Assembly: GCA_036365455.1 (NCBI GenBank)
Contig: JAWQUS010000023.1
Coordinates: 9,920,001 to 9,984,000 of the forward strand
Reading direction: 5' to 3'
Length of the DNA stretch: 64,000 nt
Source of the DNA: Macrosoma leucophasiata
Taxonomy: Eukaryota; Arthropoda; Insecta; Lepidoptera; Hedylidae
Numbering within the stretch: the stretch's first letter is position 1; each line of letters begins with the position of its first letter. This document shows positions 10,937 to 21,350 of this stretch, one piece after another. A program made the position numbers and the translations under genes. The notes beneath the pieces are model-generated. The model was not told where the DNA came from. It made no database searches and saw nothing but the letters and a program-made list of their open reading frames with translations.

Positions 10937-11242
10937 AGATATAATTATATATATAGTTTAGGTAGATATATAGACCAACTGGATAAAACAACAGATATAA
11001 CAATTCTACAAAAACAAGCAGCCATACACACCACTACCATACTCAGTAAGGTACTGGGAGATACAGTATTTATAAACACTACACCAAACATACAGGAGAC
11101 ACAACAAACATCACATGCACTAATCTCACATCAATCATCCATCACACAAAATACAACGAACTCACAGGCTTCAAATAATACACAAAGACATACATCGACC
11201 ACTCAGAACACAAACAGCACTCGAAGAAGGGGAAGGAGATAA
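10937..11242 (+). CDS. Unidentified open frame, Thr/Asn/Gln/Ser-rich with a basic tail
   Basis: A 101-codon frame without an ATG. It reads IDQLDKTTDITILQKQAAIH, then a long Thr/Asn/Gln/Ser-rich stretch, and ends NSTRRRGRR before TAA at 11240. Composition differs sharply from the flanks, with many ACA, CAA and ATC codons. It is followed after 33 bases by a second small frame (11276-11461). It could be a remnant of a retroelement ORF1 or another mobile gene. I do not recognise it. Confidence 0.3.
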   Translation, partial: RYNYIYSLGRYIDQLDKTTDITILQKQAAIHTTTILSKVLGDTVFINTTPNIQETQQTSHALISHQSSITQNTTNSQASNNTQRHTSTTQNTNSTRRRGRR

Positions 11243-11275
11243 TAAGAAGGGAAATAGATATCTTTTTTCTGCGGG

Positions 11276-11461
11276 ATGCAGGACGAGGTATTTATTGAAC
11301 CGCCTAAAAAGGCGAGTATCGGAAAACCGAAAAAAAGAAGATTAATTATATATATAAAAATACATAATATTAAATGCATATTTGATAAAATAAATACTTG
11401 GTTAGAAAACAATTATGAAAGAGGAAATGATGTTCATTTATTAATAGACGTTAAAAAGTAA
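11276..11461 (+). CDS. Unidentified small frame, Lys-rich, 61 codons
   Basis: Begins MQDEVFIEPPKKASIGKPKK and ends HLLIDVKK. It contains a CGCCTAAAAAGGCG hairpin near its 5' end. The lysine-rich, non-repetitive sequence and its position just after the preceding frame suggest one decayed coding unit. No family recognised; coding status is uncertain. Confidence 0.25.
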   Translation: MQDEVFIEPPKKASIGKPKKRRLIIYIKIHNIKCIFDKINTWLENNYERGNDVHLLIDVKK

Positions 11462-11548
11462 TGTTTTAGCCTGTGTTTAAACGATAATTTAATATATTCA
11501 TGTCTTTAACACCGAACTTGGATTTCACATTTATGAATTAAATTATTA

Positions 11549-11708
11549 CCACGACCAAATAGGTAGGTACGGTATACGGTCTGAGGGTGGTCATACAATG
11601 CATGTATGAAATGAATGATGAATGTAGGAGAAGCACGTAGGTGCGTCAGGACCGGGATATCTGGCGTTTAATACTCTCTGCCTACCTTGTAGGCAAGGGG
11701 CTTGGCGT
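11549..11708 (+). mobile_element. 5'-truncated LINE 3' end (same family as 53175-53946)
   Basis: CGACCAAATAGGTAGG, CTGAGGGTGG, ATGAATGATGAATGTAGGAG, GGGATATCTGGCG and CTCTGCCTACC..GGCTTGGCGTGA match, inverted, the order at 53175-53360 and 59418-59610. Confidence 0.65.
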
Positions 11709-11720
11709 GAAAATACAATT

Positions 11721-11910
11721 TGACGAGCCAGTTGGTCCAGCGGTGTGTGACGACCGTTTTAATTGAGGCTCACGGGTTCGATCCCGTATCGTGACAAATA
11801 ATGGTATGGCCTACAGATATTTGTTTCGGGTCTGGATGTTTGTGAATGTGTTGTGTGTGTACAACGGCACTCACGACACAGGTTTACACTAAGTGTGGGG
11901 CAGTGATTTC
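11721..11910 (+). mobile_element. Family B tRNA-derived SINE, interrupted
   Basis: tRNA-like head with A box (GGTCCAGCGGTGTG region) and perfect B box GGGTTCGATCCC at about 11767-11778. It is followed by the family body ATGGTATGGCCTACAGATAT, TTGTTTCGGGTCTGGATGTT, TACAACGGCACTCACGACAC. Its tail (GTGTGAACAAGCGTATTTT) resumes at about 12196 after an inserted family A copy. Confidence 0.85.
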
Positions 11911-12192
11911 GGTGGTAGAACTCTAGTTACGGAGCTCGCGGGCGTAGGCTCCACCGCATTACCTAATATACTTGCCGCTAAATGGTAGAGTTCAGCACTA
12001 TCGTGTTCCAGTCAGGTGGTAATGTACGGCCCTCAATATAATTTCCGTCACAGAGGCATAACACCTTAGGCCTCAGGGGTGGCAACGCATCTGCATTTTG
12101 ACCTTGGTCTTCATGTAGGTCTATAAGCCGCAGTCATCACTTAACATCAATGTGAACTGCATGCTCGTTTTCACTTTTATTACATAAAGAAA
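11911..12192 (+). mobile_element. Family A copy inserted in the family B tail
   Basis: Starts GGTGGTAGAACTCTAGTTAC and keeps all landmarks to CATGCTCGTTTTCAC..TTACATAAAGAAA. The B-type tail continues directly after it, giving the relative age: A is younger than B here. Confidence 0.8.
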
Positions 12193-12222
12193 CTAGTGTG
12201 TGAACAAGCGTATTTTTTTACA

Positions 12223-12592
12223 TAGGTACACAAAATGATTAAACAGGCAAATACATAAAATTTTTGAAAAATTTAGTCTGAATTCGAAATATTTTATTTA
12301 AATTTCAACCCCTGTGTATGATATATTGGGGTTGAAATTTAATATAAAAAGATAAATTAACCAGATCCCATTTAATAGAAATGTGAAATTTGGAGTTGTT
12401 ACTCAATTTATTAAATTAAACAAAATATGTTACTTTTATACATACAGAATTCAGGCTTTTATTTATATCTATAAAATTCTGATTGCTGAGAGAAATAATA
12501 CAGAATGATAGTATTTTAGAAACTTCATCCCCTGGTATAGGATGAAATATTATTTGAGTACTGGAACCAAGTCAGAACTATGAAATATGTTT
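12223..12592. other. Non-genic stretch with a hairpin
   Basis: No gene. A perfect hairpin with 15-bp arms (TTAAATTTCAACCCC, 15-nt loop) lies at 12298-12342. Confidence 0.4.
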
Positions 12593-12685
12593 ACTAGTGG
12601 CAGAGTTCCAGAGTCGCATCGTAAAAATCACCGCACAATTTGCCACCAAATAGGAGAGTTCAACACTATCGCGTTTCGGTAAGTA
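12593..12685 (+). repeat. Degenerate family A 5' fragment
   Basis: TACTAGTGGCAGAGTTCCAG, ACCGCACAATTTGCC, AGTTCAACACTATCGCG and TTCGGTAAG follow the family A 5' order, then stop where the next MITE begins. Confidence 0.5.
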
Positions 12686-12834
12686 AGACTGAGGGTGAGA
12701 TTCACAGACCGCACTACGACTTTACTTTGAGCAAAGTACGCTTTTGAACTGTCAAAACCCATACTGTACTAACAGTTCTAAGCATACTTTGCTCAAAGTA
12801 AAGTCGTAATGCGGTCTGTGAATATCACCCTAAG
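12686..12834. mobile_element. MITE with ~50-bp terminal inverted repeats
   Basis: Left end AGACTGAGGGTGAGATTCAC and right end GTGAATATCACCCTAAGTCT are inverted copies. Pairing continues inward through GACCGCACTACGACTTTACT and TTTGAGCAAAGTA. About 149 bp in total, non-coding. Target duplication not resolved. Confidence 0.8.
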
Positions 12835-12953
12835 TCTTCAAAAGTGCGGATTTGTGTAATGGATTTCAGTGTCTACTTATCATACTTAAGTAAGAATGGT
12901 GGCCACCTTCATCGCATTTATTTGTTAGGGAGCGGAAATTTTAATTTTCAGCA

Positions 12954-13245
12954 ACTGGTGGTAGAGCTCCAGTGACGGAGCTCGCAGGCGTAGGCACCAC
13001 CGCATTATCTAATATACTTGCCGCTAAATGGTAGTGTTCAGCACTATCGTGTTCCGATCAGGTGGTAATGTACGGCCCTGTAATTTCCGGCACAGAGGCA
13101 TAACACCCTTAGGCCTCAGGAGTGGTAACGCATCTGCATTTTGACCTTGGTCTTTGTGTGGGTGTCTATAGGCTGCAGTCATCACTTAACATCAATGTGA
13201 ACTGCATGCTTGTTTGCCACTTCCATTACATAAAAAAAAAAAAAC
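12954..13245 (+). mobile_element. Family A copy, full length
   Basis: Begins ACTGGTGGTAGAGCTCCAGT and ends CCACTTCCATTACAT followed by 12-13 A. One of the least diverged copies. Confidence 0.85.
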
Positions 13246-13255
13246 TACTCGTAAG

Positions 13256-13512
13256 TACAGTGCTCAACAATAAATATTGCACATCGAGCCTAGGAAAGAG
13301 ACTTCGGCTTATTTCGGGTCTGTAGAGCGTTATCTCTTTAGCACCGTACCTATTTGACGTTTGTCGACCATTTTGATCAAGTTTTGACCAATACCGGACT
13401 GTCAGTGCTTAAGTAGGCAGTGTGCAACAGAGATAACGCTCTACGAAGTCGAATCGAGCCGATCGTCTCTTTCGCAGGTTCGATGTGCAATATAAATTGT
13501 TGTAGTACTGTA
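13256..13512. mobile_element. Family M mariner-type MITE, 253 bp, TA target
   Basis: Termini CAGTGCTCAACAATAAATAT and, inverted, CAGTACTACAACAATTTATA, with TA on each outer side (13256-13257 and 13511-13512). Inverted repeats extend about 45 bp through ATTGCACATCGAGCCTA and AAAGAGAC, and a second internal pair (GAGCGTTATCTC) is present. CAGT ends plus TA duplication are the mark of Tc1/mariner. Confidence 0.85.
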
Positions 13513-13584
13513 TGTTACAGATTCGGTGGAATGCCGTTAAAAACATATCCCTTCAGCGTAATAGAATAGTGTAGGACAAGTTTA

Positions 13585-13790
13585 CCGCGGTAAATTTACA
13601 CAATAACGCTGGATGGGCAGCAGCCTTCCGTAATAAAACTGTCATCACTGCGACGGTCAATACACATGCCAAGTGTGGCGATTATGGCCATATTCTCCCC
13701 GATAACGCACAGCATTGGGGAAAGCTTTGTCTCGCTGTGGACGTTTCTCACCTGAAGTGATGATGATGAAGATGGTGATGATGTTAAAGA
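13585..13790 (+). repeat. Family D repeat ending in GATGAT
   Basis: GTAATAAAACTGTCATCACT, GGCGATTATGGCC and GAAGTGATGATGATGAAGAT; the best-preserved of the three copies. A minus-strand frame through it is incidental. Confidence 0.6.
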
Positions 13791-13829
13791 AAAAGCTAAA
13801 TTGTGAGATTTCAAAGTTTTTTTTTTTTT

Positions 13830-14230
13830 TTGGTATCGCTATTACGCATATTGCCAGTGTCAAGTAAAACGATATTTCATATTTATTTGAGCAGCGTAAA
13901 AGTTAGTATAATATAGTCATCAAGTATAATATGTAAGTATCAAGTATGTAAGTTATCCAATATAATATGTCAGTCAAGTGAGTTACAGTCAAGTTATTCG
14001 AGTAAAGCGATTGCTACTTTACCAGAACATTTACAATGAAGTTTTGGAGGCAACCTGAAAGGTCGTGTTTTTGCACTGTTATTGTATTTCACTATACACA
14101 GGCACTGTAATAAACCTATATCAAACAAAATGCCACCAATCTTTATTTAATATAACTTAAAAATAAACCAAGAAAATGAAATAAAATAAGAGCACCACAC
14201 GCCTCTTTCAATGTTCCCGCCAAAAACCGA
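13830..14230 (-). repeat. ~400-bp interspersed repeat, copy 2 of an inverted pair
   Basis: Inverted counterpart of 700-1096. T run, then GGTATCGCTATTACGCATAT, CCAGTGTCAAGTAAAACGAT, GGCAACCTGAAAGGTCGTGT, and ..TTCCCGCCAAAAACCG. Confidence 0.75.
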
Positions 14231-15370
14231 TTTCTAACTTCACACTAAAATAACATGTAGGTATAATTTTCAAAAAAGTGTGTTTGAAAATTATAGAATA
14301 TCCCGCTAGAATTGCCTTGTATACAACAAAAAAAGATAATGTAAAATACAGTTTTATAATATAAAATTAAATTGCTATTGGATTTGTATATTAAATCACG
14401 ATCTGTTATTGTTTTTTAGATGTTTATGTACGTGAATAGGGTTATGTGGTCATTTAACCAGATTTACTATTATGGTGCAGCAAAAAGCCATAGGGTCAAT
14501 GGTACATTTAATATGTCACGTCCGAATACGTCCTAATTTCCCCCCATAAAGTCGGTCAAGATGAACATTGCGCAATCCGTTAAATTAGATGCCATTGGCA
14601 ATGATACACACAGTTTGTGAATGAGCCCATAATCAAAAAGCAATTTTTGTCTCAAGGTTCATAATTGAAGTCGTTCACTTTTCACAAATTAAAACCAATT
14701 TATGAAAAGAGAATGGCTTTATTACGAACTGTATAACTCTTAGATATACCTAGAGCTATTACTTATAACTAAAACGCGACTGTTTTGTATGTCTCATATT
14801 AGGTTAATTCAATCTAACTTTTGAAATAAGTGGGTAAATTTTTTTTGCTGATAACAGCAAAAAAATTTAATCGTTAATTTCGTTGAAATATTTAATATGA
14901 TTATTCATATAACGAAATTAACGATAACGAAACGATATAATTACCTAGAGTTACTACAACTAAAACTAGATTCTTTTGTAACCTCTCATGTATGTGATGA
15001 ATCAAGATGTCCTGTTTGATTGCCTAACAACAAAAGTTTTGCGAGATTCACATGTAGATTAAATTTTTAAATTAATGTGTTCGAGTTTTCTTTGGGTTAT
15101 AAATATGGTAATTACAGGTGGCCATTTAATACGCCACATTTGGCACTTCATTGAAATTCAACAACGTGACCTTGTATCGTAGGCATATTATTTTTCAAAG
15201 TTTAGATTGTATGCTATATTTAGAAACCTAAGAAATGCACTTAATTTTTTTGATTTTTTTTTTACCATTACGTGCAATGTTCCTATAAAAATAAAATAAA
15301 AATGCCTTTTATTCCATGCTTACTAACTATTTTAGCAATAAATATTCGTAACGTTCCTATAGGCTACACT
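14231..15370. other. Non-genic stretch with inverted repeats
   Basis: No gene. TTTTTTTTGCTGATAACAGC..AAAAAAA (14840-14869) and TCGTTAATTTCGTT paired with AACGAAATTAACGA (about 14871-14931) are local inverted repeats. ACCTAGAG..ACTAAAAC..TTTTGTA occurs twice, near 14745 and 14943, as a weak direct repeat. Confidence 0.35.
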
Positions 15371-15377
15371 AAATTTT

Positions 15378-15505
15378 AATCCCCTTATTCATAAACGTAT
15401 TTTAGCTAAAGTGTTGCTAATCTCTCCTTTGTCTTTTTCTATCCTGCACATTTGACAATGCAACTGACAAAGACAAATCATTCTATAGCTATAACGTCTA
15501 TTAAA
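15378..15505. mobile_element. MITE of the CCCCTTATTCA type, partial
   Basis: TCCCCTTATTCATAAACGTA, TTTTAGCTAAAGTGTTGCTA, TTGTCTTTTTCTATCCTGCA: the inverse of the right half of the 10013 copy, with a decayed second end near TATAGCTATAACGTCTATTA. Confidence 0.65.
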
Positions 15506-15952
15506 AACTGCTAAAAATAAGTAGGTACTCAACTTTACAAAAGTGTGAATTAAATTGACGATATGTCAACATTATATCACATTGGTGACATAGTTTCGAT
15601 TAATGAATATTCGAATAATCGTTAAATACATTAGGGATAATTTGTAAAATAAATCCAAGTTTCGACGGCAATTCGTCGAAAACAAAGAAAATCGATCACC
15701 TGCGTGTCAGGCCACGTGCCATTTACGATTCCATTTCTTTAAGTAAATTTATAATGCTTACTTAGCTGTAATAGTTATTCTGTTAAGGTGTTTATTATTA
15801 ATTACCGTACTGCCGTAATGTTTTCGCATATTTACAAACCAAAAGGCGTGGACCCATGTCGACGGGGCGGCACCGGCCACCACATACCGGTACGCTGCCG
15901 CTACCGAGAGCCGGCACGGCGCCTTGTGCGATGACAGGGTTGCAGCGCTCGC
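15506..15952. other. Non-genic stretch with a GC-rich patch
   Basis: No gene. 15840-15955 is unusually GC-rich (ACCCATGTCGACGGGGCGGC..CACATACCGGTACGC) for this window and may be the remnant of an unrecognised element; it abuts the family A copy that follows. Confidence 0.3.
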
Positions 15953-15954
15953 TA

Positions 15955-16236
15955 GTTTTTTTTTCTTATGAAATGGACGTGGCAAACAAGCAGTTCAAAT
16001 TGATGTTAAGTGATGACTGAAGCCTATAGACACCCACATAATGACCAAGGATAGAATGTAGATGCGTTACCACTCCTGAGGCCTAAGGTATTATGCATCT
16101 GTGTCGGAAAATACAGGGCCGTACATTACCACCTGACCGGAACTGGTGCTGAACACTACCATTAGCGGTAAGTATATTAGGTAATGCGGTGGTGCCTACG
16201 CCCGCGAGCTCCGTCACTGGAGCTCTACCACCAGTA
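15955..16236 (-). mobile_element. Family A copy, near full length
   Basis: On the minus strand, ACTGGTGGTAGAGCTCCAGT through to CTTGTTTGCCACGTCC and an A run (T run 15955-15964). Confidence 0.85.
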
Positions 16237-17684
16237 AAGCCAGTAGTTGCCGCAACTATTGATCAGCTTTTTTCTTGACATTATTATGGACTTTGTAAAA
16301 GCACCTAGTAAAGTCCCCATCAGTTTACCATGTAATCATTATTATCTTTCATATGGACATTTATTAAGAAATGAAGAATATGAAAATCAATAAATATTGG
16401 TTGCAAAGGACCTGAATCCATGGCCGTAAAACATTTTTTTTTTTAAATACACAGAATGTAGCCTTTTGGCACGGTTTCACGGTAGGTATTCAATTAACAT
16501 TAAAATGTTTAACAAACGGGTCGTACATATATTTAACCCTGCCCTATTAACAATTAGGTATAGGGCAATAGGTACCTAAGGTTTTTAATCCTATTTTCAA
16601 ATATAATATGACATGTAATTTTCTTTGAGTAAACAAGCAAGCAAGCCTTAGGTAGCAAATAGCAGTAGGTAGAGTTTTATTGACGGCGTTTGTAACCATC
16701 GCATTGCCTAAACTATCAGCGCTCAATTAACAGCTTTCAGGATTATTGCAATTATTTTTATTAATTTTACTTACTCACATATATTAATGTAAATAATCGT
16801 GAGAAACAGGACATAAACACAATGTTTTACGATATAGAAGTATTTAAATTATTTCTATTAGCATCCTCAAATATATTATATATCTACGAATGACGCGCTA
16901 AGTAGAGCCTTTCTTAAAACCTGTTTTTATGTTCGTTGCTATTCTCAGGTATATTGATCAGATATATATCTTTTTAATTAATTCATACATCCTCAGTCAG
17001 GTTTATACGCTTACAATCAGGATGTTAAATTTAAATGGGTATATTCCTAAAACAATTTTACACATCTTTGAGAGCAGTAGGATAATCTAAAAATAAAGAA
17101 AATTAAAGCGAGCTCTATAATAAGCTAAAATAGTTTAGTTATTTATTGATAGATTCTTGTTTAAGGTAGGAAACCCTTATAGATTCATCACGTCTTTCTG
17201 TCCATCCGTTCAGATGTCATAGCCATTTTACTCTGAAAATATTAAGAGTACCTACAAATTTTAAACACGAAAGGTGAATGTATTCTGTAAACTACTATAT
17301 ATGTATTCTGTATACTACGTTCTCGAGTCTTAGCGAGATTAACGAACAGCAATTGATTTTTATATAGGTATATAGACCGGGCCGTCTTAAACTATGCTGG
17401 AGGCACACAAGAATTCGGGGCCCTTTTGGATATGTAAAGAAAGCGAACTATTAATTTTTTTTTCACTGTGATCTCCTTAATTACACACACACTACACACA
17501 ATCACTTATGCATACATACACTCACATTAACATACCTATACACACACACACACACGCACATCTATCTCATGCCAATGTATAGGTTACATACAACTATACT
17601 ATACTCAACATTGAATATTTTAAAAAGATTTTTTGGGGCGTGATCTACAATAACCCCCAAAAAGGAACCCCATAATTAATACTA
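16237..17684. other. Non-genic stretch
   Basis: No gene recognised. A weak family A-like patch (GGTAGAGTTTTATTGACGGC) lies near 16668. A (CA)n run is at about 17531-17553. Confidence 0.4.
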
Positions 17685-19116
17685 TGAGATGTGGATCTAA
17701 ATGAACGAGCTCGAAAGCGTGAACACCTACATGTTACCTATTTGACCTGCCAGTAAGTTGTTATCGGTTTTCTCCAATGTAAGCCGTTATCATGTGTTGG
17801 GTAGGTTATATACTGTGGTAGAGCTTCAGTGATGAAGCTCCAATGAGTACGAGTACCACCGCCTTTCCCAATTTACATTTCCCTAAATGGTATCTAACGA
17901 TAATATGATTAGATTATTAATATTCAGATCCAAAATGGCGGTAAAACTTCTTCCTTCAAAATATGATATGGGTATAAATTTAAAGGTTTCGTGGGGTGCT
18001 GATTACAAAAATGGCATCCGTTTTCAGATCCAAGATGGCGAATAGATTTTTTTTTCAAAATATGATATGTGTATCAATTTCGAGGTTTCTTGAGGTGCTG
18101 ACTACGAAAATGGTATGCGATCTGAAAAATTATTACATTTACGTAATAGCACCCCAAGAGACCTCGAAATTGACAACCATATTACAATTTGGATAATAAT
18201 CATGTCTGCCATCTTGGATCTGAAAAATGATGACATTTCCGTTATCAACACCCTAAGAAACCTCGACGATTTGGAAACATAATTATGTCCGCCATCTCGG
18301 ATCTCAAAAAAAGATGTCATTTTCGTAATCAGCACCCCAAAAAATCTCAAAACTGAAAAATCGAAATCAGCACTCCAAGAAAGAAATTGACACACATATC
18401 ACAATTTAGAAAAATAATTATGTCCGCCATCTTGGATCTCACAAAAGATGTCATTTTCGTAATCAGCACCCCAAGAAATCTCAAAATTGATACCCATATT
18501 ATATTTTGAAAATAAAAGTCTGTCCGCCGTCTTGGATCTGAAAACGGATGCAATTTTCTTAATCAGCACCCCATGAAAACTCGAAATTGACACCGATATC
18601 ACAATTTGGAAAAAAATATGTCCGCCATCTTGGATCTCCAAAAAGATGTCAATTTCGTAATCAGCACCCCAAGAAATCTCAAAATTGAAACCCATATCGT
18701 ATGAAAAAAAAACTGTCCGCGTTGAAAAATCTGCACCTCAAGTAACAGAAAATTGAAATCCATAACATATTTCTGGAAAAATAGTCATGGTCTGCCATCT
18801 TTGACTAGAAAAGAGGTACCATTTTTGTAATAATAATCATCACCTCATCGATGAGGTGATAACTATTTTACCCTGACATTGACACCCACATTGTATTGTC
18901 GTTAGGTACCTAAGGGGAATATAAATTGGGAAATGCGGTGGTGCTCGTACGCCTTGGGGCTCCATCTCTGAAGCTCTATTGCAGTATATAACCTACCCAG
19001 AACATGATAACGGTTTACATTGGAGAAAACCGATAACCACTTACTAGCAGGTCAAATAGGTGACATGGTATTCACGCTTTCGAGCTCGTTCATTGGAGCT
19101 CTATCACCGTATATTA
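17685..19116. mobile_element. 1.4-kb fold-back element with a head-to-head minisatellite
   Basis: Two arms of ~210 bp are inverted copies: 17701-17905 (ATGAACGAGCTCGAAAGCGT..) and 18896-19092 (..ACGCTTTCGAGCTCGTTCAT). Each arm is made of two diverged family A 5' halves in tandem (GAGCTCG..AACACC..TTACC, then GGTAGAGCTTCAGTGATGAA..ACCACCGC..CCCTAAATGGTA). Between them is a GATCCAAGATGGCG-type array. No coding frame of known type. Open frames on the minus strand (18102-18695) are just the repeat units read through. Confidence 0.75.
17926..18810. repeat. Minisatellite with an orientation switch
   Basis: Units of roughly 85-135 bp carry the core GATCCAAGATGGCGGACA, then TCAAAATATGATATGGGTAT, CAATTTCGAGGTTTCTTGGG, GTGCTGATTACGAAAATGAC. 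Two units run forward (cores near 17927 and 18027). After a switch near 18118, seven run in reverse (cores near 18205, 18288, 18421, 18522, 18620, a partial at 18714, and a decayed one at 18790). Composition and order are directly visible; copy boundaries are approximate. Confidence 0.8.
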
Positions 19117-19214
19117 CCATCGAACACAATAGCGTTACAACCACCAATTTTTTGTAAATAAATAATATATTGAATTTAAAATGTATCAAAACTAGGCCGC
19201 TCGCAACCTCGCTG

Positions 19215-19318
19215 TAGAATACCAACCGTCGCCCACAAGAGGGGGTTGAGTGAGGCAGGGAAAATGAGCGAGACGTCGAAATGTCCATTCTTTACGTAGT
19301 ATTATTACATATTCTCTG
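19215..19318 (+). mobile_element. Family H 3' fragment
   Basis: AATACCAACCGTCGCCCACA, AGACGTCGAAATGTCCATTC and ATTACATATTCTCTG match the second half of family H; it abuts a family M remnant at 19320. Confidence 0.65.
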
Positions 19319-19319
19319 A

Positions 19320-20345
19320 CTGGACTGCTTACGTAGCGTAGCTAGGCAGTGTGCAGCAAAGATAACTCCTAGGAAATACGAAACTATACCCGGAATTTTA
19401 ATTCGATTCCTGGTTTGACATTTTCAGTGTTGCAACGTTATGACAACTGCTAAATAGTGACGTTGCGAAATTAATCTACGCTAAAATGAAATATTTCCGA
19501 ATCGATTCAATTCGTTTATAGTATTATCTAAACAACGACTATTTTAGCGCAGTAGTTTTGTTTTTCACGTACTTAGGCGTTGCGGATCATTAGTTATTTA
19601 GTAACCGTGAAAACTTTTCGTAAACGTTTTTTTTTTCGCGGCAGACTGGAGTAACCCTAGCGTATATTACCGATGCAAAAAGGTCTGTCATTTTTTGCGG
19701 GGGGAAATGCGTGCGACACACACGCACACTACAAAAATCGTCTATTACTACGAAACTCACACCTTGACTTTAACAAAATACAAAAACAATTTCTCGCACA
19801 CATTTAAACATCTAGGCGACAGGCGTAAGATCATTTGGTCTTGTACTTTGACAGAGGGGAAAGCCTGCACATGGCTACTCTCCTCCGTGTTGCTCTATGT
19901 TGGGGACAATGTGTTTATGTCTTTTTGTGATGTACTTGGCTGAGGATTCATTTTGATGGCAATCCGAAACAAATAAATACACTTAAAGTTAAAAAAAACT
20001 AGCTATCTAGGCTCTTTTATTAGAAGTTTTGTTTTTTAAAAACATTAACATTTAATATATTATTGCAATGGTTACTAATAAATATATAATTATTGTGATT
20101 AAAATTGTATTTTTTCAATAAAAACGATCAATTAATCTTAAAACTGGCACACCAATATTATAATTACATAAACATAAAATCGCGCTTTTTTATCGATTGT
20201 TGGGTCCATCACTATTATGTTAAATGTGGTATCATTATTTTACGAAGTGACAGTAGCTAATGTCAAATTGGGAATCGAATAAAAAGTCCGGGTATAGCTG
20301 ATTGCCTCTTTCGTAGGCCTCGATGTGCAATATGACTTGCTGGGT
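19320..20345. mobile_element. Family M remnant split by a 0.9-kb inverted-repeat element
   Basis: 19325-19383 (GGCAGTGTGCAGCAAAGATA..) and 20298-20345 (TTGCCTCTTTCGTAGGCCTC..GATGTGCAATAT) are consecutive parts of family M. Between them lies a segment bounded by 27-bp inverted repeats with 25 matches (CTATACCCGGAATTTTAATT.. at 19384-19410 and its inverse at 20271-20297). Confidence 0.6.
19384..20297. mobile_element. 0.9-kb inverted-repeat element of unknown superfamily
   Basis: Termini CTATACCCGGAATTTTAATT / inverse, 25 of 27 matched, followed inward by TTTGACAT on both sides. A TA lies at each junction. The interior (19411-20270) has no transposase-like frame. An 82-codon frame at 19695-19943 is not recognised. 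Confidence 0.5.
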
Positions 20346-20854
20346 ACCTTTCATTTGGAAGCCATTATGATCAAAATTGTGAATAAATTTAATTGAATGA
20401 GATACTATTTTACAATGCACATTTTAGTATATTTATCAAACTCTAATCAAAATCAATACCTGCATTTGTCGCTCTAAGTATTTCATTTCGATAAACTTTG
20501 TCTTTCACAACAAGTAAATTGACAGAATACTTAGTTTATAAATTATTACGGTACATTATGTACGAGTAGCTAAATAAATAGGTATATATTTAAAATAATC
20601 CGTCACGAAACATAATGTGGCAGACTAAATTCTACACATGCGAAGCCGTGGCCATAAGCTAGATTCGATCGATCAAATGATCGACGTTCGTGCAACGAGA
20701 AAAGCAGGTAGGTACAATGCATCCGTGCGTAATATCGTGAGAGAAATTGTCGGTCCTTCGGGGCCCTCTGAGGATGGGGCCCTGGGCACTGGCCCCGAGT
20801 GCCCTTATGGTAGAGACGACATTGTATATAGATAAGATATAAGATAAGATAAAA
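20346..20854. other. Non-genic stretch with a GC-rich patch
   Basis: No gene assigned. 20638-20835 is open on both strands and GC-richer (GGTCCTTCGGGGCCCTCTGA..GGGCCCTGGGCACTGGCCCC). It carries nested GGGGCCC palindromes and may be part of an unrecognised element. Not called as coding because neither frame resembles a protein family. Confidence 0.3.
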
Positions 20855-20881
20855 GAAAATATACCCATTGAGCACTGCTAG

Positions 20882-21224
20882 CAGGGGCGGATTTGATACA
20901 TTGGCTGCCTATGAAAGATTACCACGCCTATCTATCTATATGCCATTAGCTCCCCCCCCCCCCCTCCTGTACCTACTGTAAAGCATAAAAAATTAGTTAA
21001 ACTATAGAAATTAAATTAAAATAAAAAAAAAACGGAAGTCAGTAAGTGATTTAGTTAATTCTTCTTAATTTTTTCGGGAGACATATGAATATGAACACAT
21101 TTTTGAGATTTTACAAGTACGAGCGTAGGCAACTACTTAAAAAAAAACGATTAAATTATGCCACCCCCTAAATTTTGCCGCCTTAGGCCCGGGCCTACTC
21201 GGCCTATAGGGAAATCCGCCTTTG
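20882..21224. mobile_element. hAT-like non-autonomous element, 343 bp
   Basis: Termini CAGGGGCGGATTT and, inverted, CAAAGGCGGATTT. They are flanked by a perfect 8-bp duplication ACTGCTAG at 20874-20881 and 21225-21232. The CAGGGGCGG end and 8-bp target size are typical of the hAT superfamily. It contains a run of 13 C near 20952 and no transposase. The other arm of the inverted pair (22065-22150) shows the empty site. Confidence 0.85.
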
Positions 21225-21350
21225 ACTGCTAGGTGTCCAGTCGGTGAAGGTAGAATTTCTCTCTTTGGCAAGAAGTGCGGTATAGGATATGAGATAGTGG
21301 CACCATATCGAACAGTTCAACAGAACACTTACAAATGTAGAGATAGTGTT

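Noticed and set aside
17926..18810. CRISPR-like array
   Set aside because: The repeats are long, diverged, change orientation and have no unique spacers; the genome is eukaryotic.
20638..20875. Small gene in the GC-rich patch
   Set aside because: Frames on both strands are open because of nested GGGCCC palindromes; neither peptide resembles a known family.
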